In this document: positions 28,313 to 36,341 of the stretch, in pieces
Numbering within the stretch: the stretch's first letter is position 1
Layout: each line of letters opens with the position of its first letter
Source: Sulfurovum sp.
GTDB taxonomy: Bacteria; Campylobacterota; Campylobacteria; Campylobacterales; Sulfurovaceae
Length of the DNA: 39,295 nt
Reading direction: 5' to 3'
NCBI GenBank assembly: GCA_030949325.1
Contig: JAUZSQ010000032.1
Span: 1-39,295 of the forward strand
Notes under the pieces: model-generated
What the model saw: only the letters and a program-made list of their open reading frames with translations
What the model was told of the DNA's origin: nothing
The model's database searches: none
Program-made: the position numbers and the translations under genes

Positions 28313-29146
28313 TTAAAGTTTTTCTTCGAGTATGGCTCGAATCTCTTCGTCCAGGCTATTGACATCAGGCAATACCACATTGGCTACGAGGTACAAATCC
28401 CCTTTCATAGCAGTCTTTCTATCGGTCACACCTTTGCCTTTGAGTCTAAACTTTTGACCATTTTTGGTATTTTCTGGTACTTTGAGTGACACTTCTTTTT
28501 CAGGTGTTTCTATGGCTATTTTGCCACCAAAGAGTGCTTCTTTGAGGGATACTTCAAAGGTTTTATAGAGGTTATCACCTTTTCTTTCATACTCATCTGA
28601 GCCTTCAACTTCAACTTGTATAAGCAAGTCTCCTGCTTGACCTTGGTGCTGTCTTCCTTTGCCTCTGACTCTCATTGTCTCAGCAGACTTAATACCTGCT
28701 GGTATTTTAATATCAAAGCTTTCTCCATTGGCAGAGACATTATGTTTCCCACCCATAATAGAGACAAGAAAAGGAATCGTTACACGCATTTGCATATCCA
28801 AATCAGGTCCACCAAAGCCACCAAATCCTCGTTGACCTCCTCCACCTCCACCAAACATTTGACGTAAAATATCATCGAGGTCACTACCTCCCCCTTGCCC
28901 TTGTGCAAAGTCATGAAAGTTTTGACCACCAAACATAGCATCACCATGTTGGTCATATTGTGCTTTCTTCTCTGCATTGGAGAGGACTTCATACGCTGCA
29001 TTAATTTCTTTGAACTTATCTACAGCACTCTCTTCTTTGTTGATATCAGGGTGATACTTTCTTGCGAGTTTTCTATATGATTTTTTGATTTCATCGGAGG
29101 AAGCACTTTCACTCACTGCCAGTGTTGTATATAAACTTTTTGCCAT
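28313..29146 (-). CDS. cbpA: DnaJ-class co-chaperone (CbpA type)
   Basis: 277 residues. J domain with the HPD motif at 32-34, a Gly/Phe region (GGSDLDDILRQMFGGGGGGQ) and two C-terminal substrate-binding domains (VTIPFLVSIMGGKHNVSANG; LYKTFEVSLKEALFGGKIAI). The four CxxCxGxG zinc repeats of true DnaJ are absent, so this is the shorter CbpA type. It stimulates DnaK ATPase and delivers clients. Ribosome site AGGATA precedes the ATG, and hspR follows. A HAIR operator and a -10 box are found just upstream. Confidence 0.92.
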   Translation of the reverse strand: MAKSLYTTLAVSESASSDEIKKSYRKLARKYHPDINKEESAVDKFKEINAAYEVLSNAEKKAQYDQHGDAMFGGQNFHDFAQGQGGGSDLDDILRQMFGGGGGGQRGFGGFGGPDLDMQMRVTIPFLVSIMGGKHNVSANGESFDIKIPAGIKSAETMRVRGKGRQHQGQAGDLLIQVEVEGSDEYERKGDNLYKTFEVSLKEALFGGKIAIETPEKEVSLKVPENTKNGQKFRLKGKGVTDRKTAMKGDLYLVANVVLPDVNSLDEEIRAILEEKL

Positions 29147-29184
29147 ATTCTATCCTAGTATACTAATTTTAATTTTAGAAATAA

Positions 29185-29193
29185 ATTATATCA
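29185..29193 (-). promoter_or_regulatory. extended -10 promoter of the cbpA-hspR operon
   Basis: On the minus strand TGATATAAT, an extended -10, lies about 40 bases before the cbpA start. The HAIR site occupies the region immediately upstream, where it would block RNA polymerase. Confidence 0.5.
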
Positions 29194-29197
29194 AAAG

Positions 29198-29218
29198 GTT
29201 GAGTCAATGTCAATCAAG
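29198..29218. promoter_or_regulatory. HAIR operator (HspR binding site)
   Basis: GTTGAGT, seven bases (CAATGTC), AATCAAG: this matches the HAIR consensus CTTGAGT-N7-ACTCAAG in 12 of 14 conserved positions. It lies five bases from the extended -10 of the operon that encodes HspR. Confidence 0.75.
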
Positions 29219-29244
29219 GTAGAGGAGAAATGTGGAATAAGTGA

Positions 29245-29273
29245 AGGATACTTCCTTTTTTAGGAAGTATCCT
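29245..29273 (-). terminator. intrinsic terminator-like hairpin
   Basis: A perfect 12-bp stem (AGGATACTTCCT / AGGAAGTATCCT) with a five-base T loop. It lies 14 bases beyond the repaired stop of the 29287-30242 gene and upstream of the cbpA operator, both on the minus strand, so it would end the cytochrome-adaptor operon. The base run after the stem on that strand is only moderately T-rich. Confidence 0.6.
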
Positions 29274-29286
29274 CATGTGAAGCGTG

Positions 29287-30242
29287 TTACTTGAGGGTTT
29301 TGAAACCTATTTCTGTAAAAGTAGCAGGAATATCAATATTGAGTTTATCCAAGAAATCTATACGTTTTTGTCTTTCATTGGGAATAAAGTATTCCAATTG
29401 GACAATCTTGGCATACCAAGTACGAGTGTATTGGTATCTTTTTTGATATAGAGATACATAGTACATGGAGCAAAAACAGAAGCCTCTGGCATGGCACCTT
29501 CATTGTCAAAGATAGCATAAGAATAAGGGAAATGACAAAGAGAGAATGTCCAAAATGCATCATAGGCAGCTAAATCACCATCATCAGCCATCTTGTAATC
29601 AAAGAATCCTGCCATCACATAGCCCTTCTTCTTGAATGTACTTTCGATTTGTTCTTGAATTTCTTCGATATAATCATCCAAGTCTTCAGGTCTATCAAAT
29701 GTCAATTCAAAATGCATCAATGGCTTATCAAACCCACCTTCATAGGTATTATGCGATACCACTGCTTTAGGGAAAGTCTTCGCTATTAAAGCATCGAGTG
29801 CGTCCATCATCTTTGTATATTGAGCAATCACTTTGGTATCTGTAATTTCAAGCATTTCCATCATGGCCGTTGTACTCAAATGTGCAATGACGGTTTCATC
29901 TTTATGTTTGTGCTTATAGGCTACGAGGTTAAAAGGGTTAAATCCTGCCAGTTTAGGTTCAATGGACAAAAGAGGCAGCATTTTTTCGCCATTGACAATT
30001 GTCATAAAGTTCAAAAGGTCTAAAGTAGTAGAACCATATTCCTTTTCATACACTTTATGTACACCTGAACGTGGGTCAGGAAGACGGTATCCTAAAGCTT
30101 TGATAGGTTTATCCATCATCACACTATAAGCTTTGGACGCATCGCCTTTGATAGTATAGACTACTGTACTGTTTTTACTCTCTGCGAAGAGTCCTGAGAG
30201 AGATAAGGCTAAAACTAAAGCCGTGGAGAGAAGTTTATTCAT
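29287..30242 (-). CDS. exported protein, DUF302-like, frameshifted near its end
   Basis: Signal peptide (MNKLLSTALVLALSLSGLFA) and about 300 residues. The first frame ends at 29358 (LFPMKDKNV), but the next frame continues NERQKRIDFLDKLNIDIP and TFTEIGFKTLK to 29287. One missing base near 29382 joins them (318 residues), and the terminator hairpin then falls directly after the stop. The pattern with AFWTFSLCHFPYSYAIFDNE and APCTMYLYIKKDTNTLVLGM resembles DUF302-type proteins, an alpha/beta fold of unclear function. The start codon overlaps the adaptor stop, so the two are translationally coupled. It is the last gene of the cytochrome-adaptor operon. Confidence 0.6.
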
Positions 30243-31048
30243 TTGTTATCCTTTGGGGTATCTTCAATGGTGACTTTGGCATACATACCAGGGAAGATAT
30301 TATCTGTACCTCTATCAAAACGAATACGCATTTTGATTTTGTGTGTCATGGGATTGGCATCAGGGACAATCGCGTGAATCACACCCATAGTTTTGTATTT
30401 AATCGAAGGAATATGTACGGGTACTTTCTTGCCTACTTTGACTTTGGAAATAATACTCTCAGAGATAGAGACTTCTATTTCTAGGTTTTCAGTATCTACT
30501 ATCATGATAGTGAGCATCCCTGGCATAATCATATCACCCACTTTAATATTACGTTGTACCACCACACCTGCTGAAGGAGCTTTCATTGTGATATAATTGT
30601 AAATGCTAGACATTTGCTTGGCTTTGATATTGGCTTGTTTGACCATAATTTGCATAGATTCCAACATCGTCTCAACGTTAGCTGCTTGTGCATCCAAATC
30701 AGCCATATCGGCAATATCAATTTCTGTCACATCCGTATGCTTAGACTTTGCTCTTCTTACATTGACTTTACGCAATTTCTCACGCCAGTATTCTACAATG
30801 ATTTTCGATTGCTCTAACATCAAATCTGCTTGAGATTTCATCATATCAAATTCAGCAGATTCCATCTCATAGAGGTCATCTTCACGTTCTACTTTGTCAC
30901 CAATGCGTACAAATACTTTTTTGACATAGCCCATATAACGACTACCAATCATCTTTTGACCATCAGAGACGACCGTTCCTGTGAGTGTAATATCACTCGC
31001 TTGTACCCATACATTGAGCAATAATGCTACAATTATTATTTTTTTCAT
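30239..31048 (-). CDS. HlyD/RND-type periplasmic adaptor
   Basis: The start at 31048 follows AAGGATGAAA and gives 269 residues with a signal peptide (MKKIIIVALLLNVWVQA). Domain order is that of membrane fusion proteins: a first lipoyl half (GYVKKVFVRIGDKVEREDDL), a coiled-coil hairpin (about 70-150, SQADLMLEQSKIIVEYWREK), the second lipoyl half (KAPSAGVVVQRNIKVGDMIM) and a beta-barrel (IEVSISESIISKVKVGKKVP) with the closing FPGMYAKVTIED. Adaptors link an inner-membrane pump to a TolC channel, but no pump gene lies beside it. It may serve a distant pump, or have another role with the adjacent cytochrome. Confidence 0.8.
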   Translation of the reverse strand: MKKIIIVALLLNVWVQASDITLTGTVVSDGQKMIGSRYMGYVKKVFVRIGDKVEREDDLYEMESAEFDMMKSQADLMLEQSKIIVEYWREKLRKVNVRRAKSKHTDVTEIDIADMADLDAQAANVETMLESMQIMVKQANIKAKQMSSIYNYITMKAPSAGVVVQRNIKVGDMIMPGMLTIMIVDTENLEIEVSISESIISKVKVGKKVPVHIPSIKYKTMGVIHAIVPDANPMTHKIKMRIRFDRGTDNIFPGMYAKVTIEDTPKDNK

Positions 31049-31056
31049 TTTCATCC

Positions 31057-31467
31057 TTACCATTTTCTTAAACTAATATGACATTTCATACATTCTCTAG
31101 TGATTTTACTATACTCTTGTAATGCTTGTGTAGGGTCTCCATTGGCAAAACGTTCTACAATGACATCTGTTGTCGTGCTAATACTACGCTGTATTCGCTT
31201 TGTCATGGCTGTATTATTATTGAGCCATGTTTCATAGACATCTGTACTATTGCTTTCATGGCTTGTAGAGCCTATGTTGATAATGGCTTTTTTTAAATCC
31301 CTCGCCCCATCTTTGAGGATATCAAGGTTATTGTAAAAAAGCCCTGACTGCATATCCTGCATGGCTTGTGCCATTTTTTGCATATCTAAGACCCTATCTG
31401 CTTGTGTATATCCTTCACCCAACCCCAAGGTCAGTACAACGATACAAGCCACCAATATTTTTTTCAT
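31057..31467 (-). CDS. monohaem cytochrome c' -like periplasmic protein
   Basis: 136 residues with a signal peptide (MKKILVACIVVLTLGLGEG) and a single haem-binding motif CMKCH (126-130) very near the C-terminus, preceded by amphipathic helices. A C-terminal CxxCH on a helical bundle is the layout of cytochrome c' and related c-556 types, which bind gaseous ligands or carry electrons. First gene of the three-gene operon, whose adaptor gene starts in the overlap region of its 3' end. GGGAAT precedes the ATG at a longer than usual distance. Confidence 0.75.
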   Translation of the reverse strand: MKKILVACIVVLTLGLGEGYTQADRVLDMQKMAQAMQDMQSGLFYNNLDILKDGARDLKKAIINIGSTSHESNSTDVYETWLNNNTAMTKRIQRSISTTTDVIVERFANGDPTQALQEYSKITRECMKCHISLRKW

Positions 31468-31693
31468 TAATGATTATTCCCTTCGTATATGTATATTCAA
31501 AATCTTCCTATAATTGTATCCATTTATCTCTAAAATAGTATTGTTAGCCTATGTTTCCTATGCTTCTTGGCTCAAACCTTACATTTTTAAACATAAGCTG
31601 ACTATTTTTACAAAATACCTCGTACTATAAGTTATATTTAATATAAGCTTAGATAAAATCCCCACATAAAAAATAAAAGACAAGGTGTAAACA
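31468..31693. promoter_or_regulatory. divergent intergenic promoter region
   Basis: This 226-base AT-rich gap separates the cytochrome operon from the hendecad-repeat genes. On the plus strand GATAAAAT (31652-31659) is a possible -10, 34 bases before the ATG at 31694. No gene seen. Confidence 0.35.
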
Positions 31694-32503
31694 ATGAAAA
31701 GAATGATTAAAACGTCTGTTGTAGTAGCAGCATTACTTACGAGTGTACAAGCTGATTTCAATTTTGGTGATATGTTTAAAGACATGAAAGAAGCAGCTAT
31801 TTCTATCAGTAAAGATGCCAAAGATTCAGTAGTAAGCATGAAAGATGGTGCTGTAGAGACTACAAAGTCAGCAGAAACTACCATTACCTCTGTAAGTAAT
31901 GATGCTAAAGATACTTCAGTCAAAGTATCCGATGACCTCAAAACTGCTCAAGTAGCCACAACAACAGATAGTAGAGATACAGTCGTAGCCGTATCAACAG
32001 ATACCAAAGATGCCATGACCAACACCACAAAAGACCTCAAAGACTCTAGCACTATCGCTTCTAAAGAGATGAAAGATTCTGCTATAGCTGTGTCCAAAGA
32101 TTCAAGTGCTACGCTCAAAACTGTTTCTAATGACAGTAGAGACTCTCTACAAAATGTTTCTAATGCCGTAACAGATACAGCCAAAACAGTCTCTTCTGAT
32201 ACAACAGCCTCTGTAAAAGTAGTTTCTAATGATAGCACTGCTTCTGTAAAAGCAGTCTCTTCTGACAGTAAAGATTCTGTAAATACTCTAGCCAGTACAG
32301 CCAACGATACGACTAAAACCATTTCTGCTGATACAAGAGCTTCTCTTGAATCTACTAACAGCAATGCCAGTGCTTCTGTAAAAACCATTTCTACAGAGTC
32401 TGCACATTCTGTTCAAACAGTATCTGAGAATGCGAATGATTCTGCGAAAACTATTTCATCAGATGAATATGCTACACATATGAAACTTAAAACAACAAAA
32501 TAA
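31694..32503 (+). CDS. exported hendecad-repeat protein A
   Basis: 269 residues: signal peptide (MKRMIKTSVVVAALLTSVQA), then a conserved head (DFNFGDMFKDMKEAAISISK) and about twenty 11-residue repeats such as VSNDSTASVKA, VSSDSKDSVNT, ISADTRASLES and ISTESAHSVQT, rich in Ser, Thr, Asp, Lys and Val/Ile. The 11-residue spacing of the hydrophobic positions predicts a right-handed coiled coil or an amphipathic helix of the LEA-group-3/apolipoprotein type. It ends with a short unrelated tail (YATHMKLKTTK). There is no recognised family. AAGGTG precedes the ATG. A paralogue follows 55 bases later. Confidence 0.7.
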   Translation: MKRMIKTSVVVAALLTSVQADFNFGDMFKDMKEAAISISKDAKDSVVSMKDGAVETTKSAETTITSVSNDAKDTSVKVSDDLKTAQVATTTDSRDTVVAVSTDTKDAMTNTTKDLKDSSTIASKEMKDSAIAVSKDSSATLKTVSNDSRDSLQNVSNAVTDTAKTVSSDTTASVKVVSNDSTASVKAVSSDSKDSVNTLASTANDTTKTISADTRASLESTNSNASASVKTISTESAHSVQTVSENANDSAKTISSDEYATHMKLKTTK

Positions 32504-33330
32504 GCATAGATATATAAACGTAACCCAGTTACAAACAATATTAATTCAAGGACTTTTTATGAAAAACATTATTATGGCAACGGTAGCTTCTGCTACATTA
32601 TTAACAAGCGTTCAAGCAGACTTTAGCTTTGGAGATATGTTCAAAGATATGAAAGAAGCAGCAGTTTCTATGAGTCAAGATGCTAAAGATTCAGTCGTCA
32701 GTATGAAAGATGGTGCCGTAGAAGGTTCAAAATCTGCTGAGAATACTATCATAGCAGTCAGTAAAGATGCCAAAGACACTACGACTAAAGTATCTGATGA
32801 TATGAAAACAATGGAAATCAATACCACGAAAGATATGGCTACAGCCACTACAGAAGTGTCATCTGACGCAAAAGACTCTTTGAAAACAACAACTACAGAT
32901 ATCAAAGACAGTGGTACAGTCGTAAGTACAGATGTTAAAGAGTCTATCAAAACTGTATCCGCTGATGCCACTTCTTCTGTAAAAGTAGTCTCTAATGATT
33001 CTACAGCTTCTGTAAAGTCTGCTTCAAATACAGCTACAGATACTGCAAAAACGATTTCAAATGACTCAAAAGATTCTGTGAAAGCTGTTTCCAATGATAT
33101 CAATACGACAACAAAAAGTATTTCAAGTGATTCAAAAGATTCTGTTTCTGCTGTAGTAAGCAATGCAAATGATTCAGTCAAAGCTGTGTCTGCTGATTCA
33201 AGAGCTTCTCTTGAATCTACCAATAGCAATGCAGGTGCTTCTGTAAAAGCCATTTCTACAGATTCTGCTCACTCAGTCAAATCCGTTTCTGAAAATACGA
33301 ATGACTCAGTAAAAACCATAAGTACACAGT
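31774..33330 (+). repeat. 33-bp periodic coding repeats across two paralogues
   Basis: DNA encoding 11-residue repeats of the form V/I-S-x-D-x-x-x-S-V-K-x. Individual units differ in sequence, so the periodicity is at the protein level. The two genes share the same head and the same order of several units (for example ...RASLESTNSNA...), pointing to gene duplication. Confidence 0.65.
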
Positions 33331-33335
33331 ACTAA
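32559..33335 (+). CDS. exported hendecad-repeat protein B
   Basis: 258 residues: signal peptide (MKNIIMATVASATLLTSVQA) and the same head as the upstream paralogue (DFSFGDMFKDMKEAAVSMSQ), then 11-residue repeats (VSNDSTASVKS, ISNDSKDSVKA, ISSDSKDSVSA, VSADSRASLES). Mature residues 21-65 differ from protein A at only a few positions. Alternation of Val/Ile with Ser/Thr and charged residues favours extended amphipathic helix. It ends ISTQY and is followed by a strong terminator, so the pair forms a self-contained unit. Function unknown. A protective, structural or surface role is possible by analogy to LEA-like repeats, with no direct evidence. Confidence 0.7.
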   Translation: MKNIIMATVASATLLTSVQADFSFGDMFKDMKEAAVSMSQDAKDSVVSMKDGAVEGSKSAENTIIAVSKDAKDTTTKVSDDMKTMEINTTKDMATATTEVSSDAKDSLKTTTTDIKDSGTVVSTDVKESIKTVSADATSSVKVVSNDSTASVKSASNTATDTAKTISNDSKDSVKAVSNDINTTTKSISSDSKDSVSAVVSNANDSVKAVSADSRASLESTNSNAGASVKAISTDSAHSVKSVSENTNDSVKTISTQY

Positions 33336-33352
33336 TCTACCCTTTATACCTA

Positions 33353-33377
33353 GAAGCAGGGGTTTTACCTCTGCTTC
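33353..33377 (+). terminator. rho-independent terminator after the hendecad pair
   Basis: GAAGCAGGGGT, loop TTT, ACCTCTGCTTC: an 11-bp stem with one G-T wobble, followed by a T-rich run (ATCTCCTCTTTTA). It lies 18 bases after the stop at 33335. Confidence 0.75.
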
Positions 33378-33512
33378 ATCTCCTCTTTTATTCCTCCCCA
33401 TTGAGTCACTTTTTGTAGCTTTTTCTTTTTAATAGAAAAAATAATAATGAATATTTATAGTCTATATTACAACTATGTTAGTCTAATGATTATATTTGTC
33501 AAAAGGATGCTC

Positions 33513-34520
33513 ATGCATACGCTTCTAAAGTTTCTCTCTCTTGGTTTTGTCTTTATCTTATCGCTCACATCTCTATATGCCACAGCCCTTCCTCTCATAG
33601 CCACTCCTCCTTTGCCTCCCAAGGTCATTGAGGTTCAAGGCAGTATCACACAGTCTCGTACTATTCACTTTTCACCCCGTGTACCACCTGAGTATATTGC
33701 ACATAGATTAGACAATATTCAAGCAGAAACTCCTAGTAATGTAGCCATAGGAGAAGTCAACGGTGGACGTATTTCTGCCTATTTACGAGGTACATTTATG
33801 GACGTAACAGCCGTAGAAAAAACGTTAAAAGATGCTGGGTTTACTGTGCTTACTTCTACGCCAGTCAACAAAAAGAAAACCCTTACTTCTGTGGTGTTTT
33901 CCCATCCTCAGCTTATAAGTATGGCGAGTAAACCCTATAGAGGATTTCTAGCTACCTTACGCGTCTTGATAGACAGCAAAGAACAAACGATAAGTATTAC
34001 CAATCCTCTGTATATGAGTAAAGGATTCCTCCAAGAAGACTTCGAGGAGACAAGTGCCAAAGTACTCTTGGCAAAAATAGTCCAAGCCTTTCCCACACTC
34101 CAAAACTCCAAAGACAGTCTAAAGTTTCAACTTTTACCGAGCTACCAATTTATGAAGGGTATGCCTGAGTATCAGCAGATGATAGAAATCGCTTCTGGAG
34201 ATGATTTAGAAGAGAGGATAAAAGACCATAAAAAAGTCGTTTTCATTCAAAAGCTCAAGCATGGTGCCATACTTATAGGTATCAAGCTAGGAAAAAGAAG
34301 CCGTAAATTTACCAAAAGGATTGGACGCAATAATGCAGGAATGTTACCCTACCCCATACTCATAGAAAATGGTACAGCCAAAATACTTGACCCCAAATAT
34401 TATATCTCTTATATGTACCCTCTACTACAAATGGAACAATTTATGACTATAGCGACCATACCTGATGCCATCGTCAAAGATTGCCGACGTATTTTTCGTA
34501 AAAAGAAAAAATCTAATTAG
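33513..34520 (+). CDS. exported protein of unknown function
   Basis: I place the start at 33513, where AAAAGGATGCTC precedes the ATG, rather than at 33447, since this gives a proper signal peptide (HTLLKFLSLGFVFILSLTSL) and 335 residues. The mature protein has a leading Pro-rich segment (PLIATPPLPPKVIEVQGSIT), an alpha/beta part (VEKTLKDAGFTVLTSTPVNK, FLATLRVLIDSKEQTISITN) and a C-terminal region with LIGIKLGKRSRKFTKRIGRN, ending in a basic tail. The middle loosely resembles the DUF302-type protein at 29287-30242, but the similarity is weak. The gene stands alone between a terminator and the peroxidase promoter. Confidence 0.55.
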   Translation: MHTLLKFLSLGFVFILSLTSLYATALPLIATPPLPPKVIEVQGSITQSRTIHFSPRVPPEYIAHRLDNIQAETPSNVAIGEVNGGRISAYLRGTFMDVTAVEKTLKDAGFTVLTSTPVNKKKTLTSVVFSHPQLISMASKPYRGFLATLRVLIDSKEQTISITNPLYMSKGFLQEDFEETSAKVLLAKIVQAFPTLQNSKDSLKFQLLPSYQFMKGMPEYQQMIEIASGDDLEERIKDHKKVVFIQKLKHGAILIGIKLGKRSRKFTKRIGRNNAGMLPYPILIENGTAKILDPKYYISYMYPLLQMEQFMTIATIPDAIVKDCRRIFRKKKKSN

Positions 34521-34538
34521 GGGTTTTATAAGTTAATG

Positions 34539-34547
34539 TGATATACT
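34539..34547 (+). promoter_or_regulatory. extended -10 promoter of the peroxidase cluster
   Basis: TGATATACT, with start codon 30 bases downstream and AAGG at about 34563 as ribosome site. It is the only clear promoter I see for the run of genes 34577-39295. Confidence 0.45.
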
Positions 34548-34576
34548 GCTTAAAATAAAAATGAAGGTTTATATAG

Positions 34577-35569
34577 ATGAATTATAAAAAGTGTATAGTA
34601 GTAGTATTACTATTATCATGTAGTATTTTAGCCTCTAGTAATTTTGAAAACAGTATCAAAAGAGCTGGATTAAAAGCTCTCCCTACTTCTACAGAAGCTA
34701 TCAACAAGCTCATAGACCCAAACAAGGTACTCACACCAAAGAGAATTGCCTTAGGGAAACAACTTTACTTTGATACCAGACTCTCTAAAGACCAAAGCAT
34801 TAGCTGTGCGAGTTGTCATGACCTAAGTCAAGGGGGAGCAGATGGACTTAGTGTTTCTATAGGTATCAATGCTATGAAGCATCCTAGCCATATCAATACA
34901 CCTACAGTCTATAATGCCGTATTATTTGAACGTCAATTTTGGGATGGACGAAGCCCAAATTTAGAAGACCAAGCCAAAGGACCTATCTTGGCACATTTTG
35001 AAATGGGTATGACTGAGGCACTAACCGTAGAACGTATCAACAGTGTACCTGAGTATGTCACATCATTTCAAGAAGCTTATGGCAAAGATGTCGATATTAA
35101 TTTTGACCAAATTGCCATAGCCATTGCTGCTTTTGAGCGTACACTCATTACCCCATCTCGTTTTGATGACTTCCTTAATGGTCAAAAAGATGCCTTAAAT
35201 GAAGAAGAAAAAGAAGGCTTATCTATCTTTATAGATAGAGGGTGTATCAACTGTCATACAGGTGTAGCTATTGGAGGCTCTATGCAACCTTTTGCTATTG
35301 CCAATGAATTTAAGTTTAAAGATGTAGGTGACTTTAAAGGGGATGAGTTTGGCTTAGTCAAGGTACCTTCTTTGCGTAATGTGACCTTGAACTCTCCGTA
35401 CTTTCATAATGGAACGGTAGTAGAACTCAAAGATGCTATCAAAGAAATGTCACGTATCCAACTCTCTGTGACTGAGATTAAAGACAGTGATATAGACAGT
35501 CTTATCAAGTTCTTTCATGCTTTAGAGGGTCGAAAACCTGATATTAAACAACCTACACTACCAAAATAA
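34577..35569 (+). CDS. di-haem cytochrome c peroxidase
   Basis: 330 residues with signal peptide and two haem motifs, CASCH (77-81) and CINCH (223-227), the spacing of the CcpA/MauG family. Supporting motifs are GKQLYFDTRLSKDQSISC, TPTVYNAVLFERQFWDGR, and the C-terminal VPSLRNVTLNSPYFHNGTV that carries the usual distal residues. The enzyme reduces hydrogen peroxide in the periplasm using electrons from cytochrome c. Length and the FWDGR and SPYFHNG motifs fit a canonical bacterial CCP better than MauG. It is the first gene of the cluster leading to the sensor proteins, 12 bases ahead of the first. Confidence 0.9.
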   Translation: MNYKKCIVVVLLLSCSILASSNFENSIKRAGLKALPTSTEAINKLIDPNKVLTPKRIALGKQLYFDTRLSKDQSISCASCHDLSQGGADGLSVSIGINAMKHPSHINTPTVYNAVLFERQFWDGRSPNLEDQAKGPILAHFEMGMTEALTVERINSVPEYVTSFQEAYGKDVDINFDQIAIAIAAFERTLITPSRFDDFLNGQKDALNEEEKEGLSIFIDRGCINCHTGVAIGGSMQPFAIANEFKFKDVGDFKGDEFGLVKVPSLRNVTLNSPYFHNGTVVELKDAIKEMSRIQLSVTEIKDSDIDSLIKFFHALEGRKPDIKQPTLPK

Positions 35570-35581
35570 AGGAAGCATATT

Positions 35582-36340
35582 ATGCATAAGCTACTCAAAA
35601 ATATCCTTATATTAGTACTACTCTCTTCTGCTATACAAGCAAATGATAGTAGCACTATGATTCATGCTATCAATCAACAAAAAGTACTCTTGCAACAGAT
35701 ACTCAAAGAATATGCTTTCTTAGGTATGGAGAATCATTTCAAGAACTCTACAAAAAAGTTAGAGACACATCTTAAAGAATATACAGTAAATTTTGCCCTT
35801 CTGGAGGCGAACTTAAAGTCTAAAGATGCCAAAGTACCCTTGAAGAAGAGTCACATACTATGGAGCAGTCTCAAAGAATATTTTCAGACAACACCTTCTA
35901 AAGAAAAAGTATTGACACTTCAAAAAGAGACCGATAAGCTGTTACAGTTATTGAGTATCCTTATGAAAACCGTCCTCACAGAGACCAAGAACTCTTCTTC
36001 TAATATTGTCAGTATTGCAGGATACCAAGGTGTGATTATAGAAAGAATGGCGGCACTGTATATGATTAAGACATGGGGGATATCTGACCCTAAGTTTAAT
36101 TTTAAAATGAGAGAGAGTATTACCTTTTTTAACAATTCTCTCTACAAAATGCTAGAAAGTCCAGAAACCTCGCCTAGCAATCAAAAAGCCGTCAAAAAAG
36201 TGATGCGTTCTTTTAAATTTTTTGAAATTATGAATCGGTCAAAAACCAAGTTTATCCCTACCTTGATTTACTCAAAAACCAGCAATATTCATAAGCAAAT
36301 TCAAAAGATTACACAAACATACATTGAGAAAGGTAAATAA
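35582..36340 (+). CDS. exported PilJ-like sensor-domain protein 1
   Basis: 252 residues, signal peptide (MHKLLKNILILVLLSSAIQA) and two copies of a helical sensor segment. The first has INQQKVLLQQILKEYAFLGM, the second IAGYQGVIIERMAALYMIKT, both degenerate forms of the GxQRMLSQRIAKxY motif of PilJ-type N-terminal domains (PF13675). No transmitter, methyl-accepting or membrane part follows. It overlaps nothing, but the next gene's ATG is one base after its stop. AAAGGAAG precedes the ATG. I infer a periplasmic ligand-binding protein that works with the downstream kinase. Confidence 0.7.
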   Translation: MHKLLKNILILVLLSSAIQANDSSTMIHAINQQKVLLQQILKEYAFLGMENHFKNSTKKLETHLKEYTVNFALLEANLKSKDAKVPLKKSHILWSSLKEYFQTTPSKEKVLTLQKETDKLLQLLSILMKTVLTETKNSSSNIVSIAGYQGVIIERMAALYMIKTWGISDPKFNFKMRESITFFNNSLYKMLESPETSPSNQKAVKKVMRSFKFFEIMNRSKTKFIPTLIYSKTSNIHKQIQKITQTYIEKGK

Positions 36341-36341
36341 C

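Noticed and set aside
31579..33253. Long minus-strand open frames opposite the two hendecad-repeat genes
   Set aside because: They arise from the repetitive Ser/Thr/Val codons of the plus-strand genes, lack ribosome sites and give Leu/Val/Ser/Thr-rich low-complexity products.
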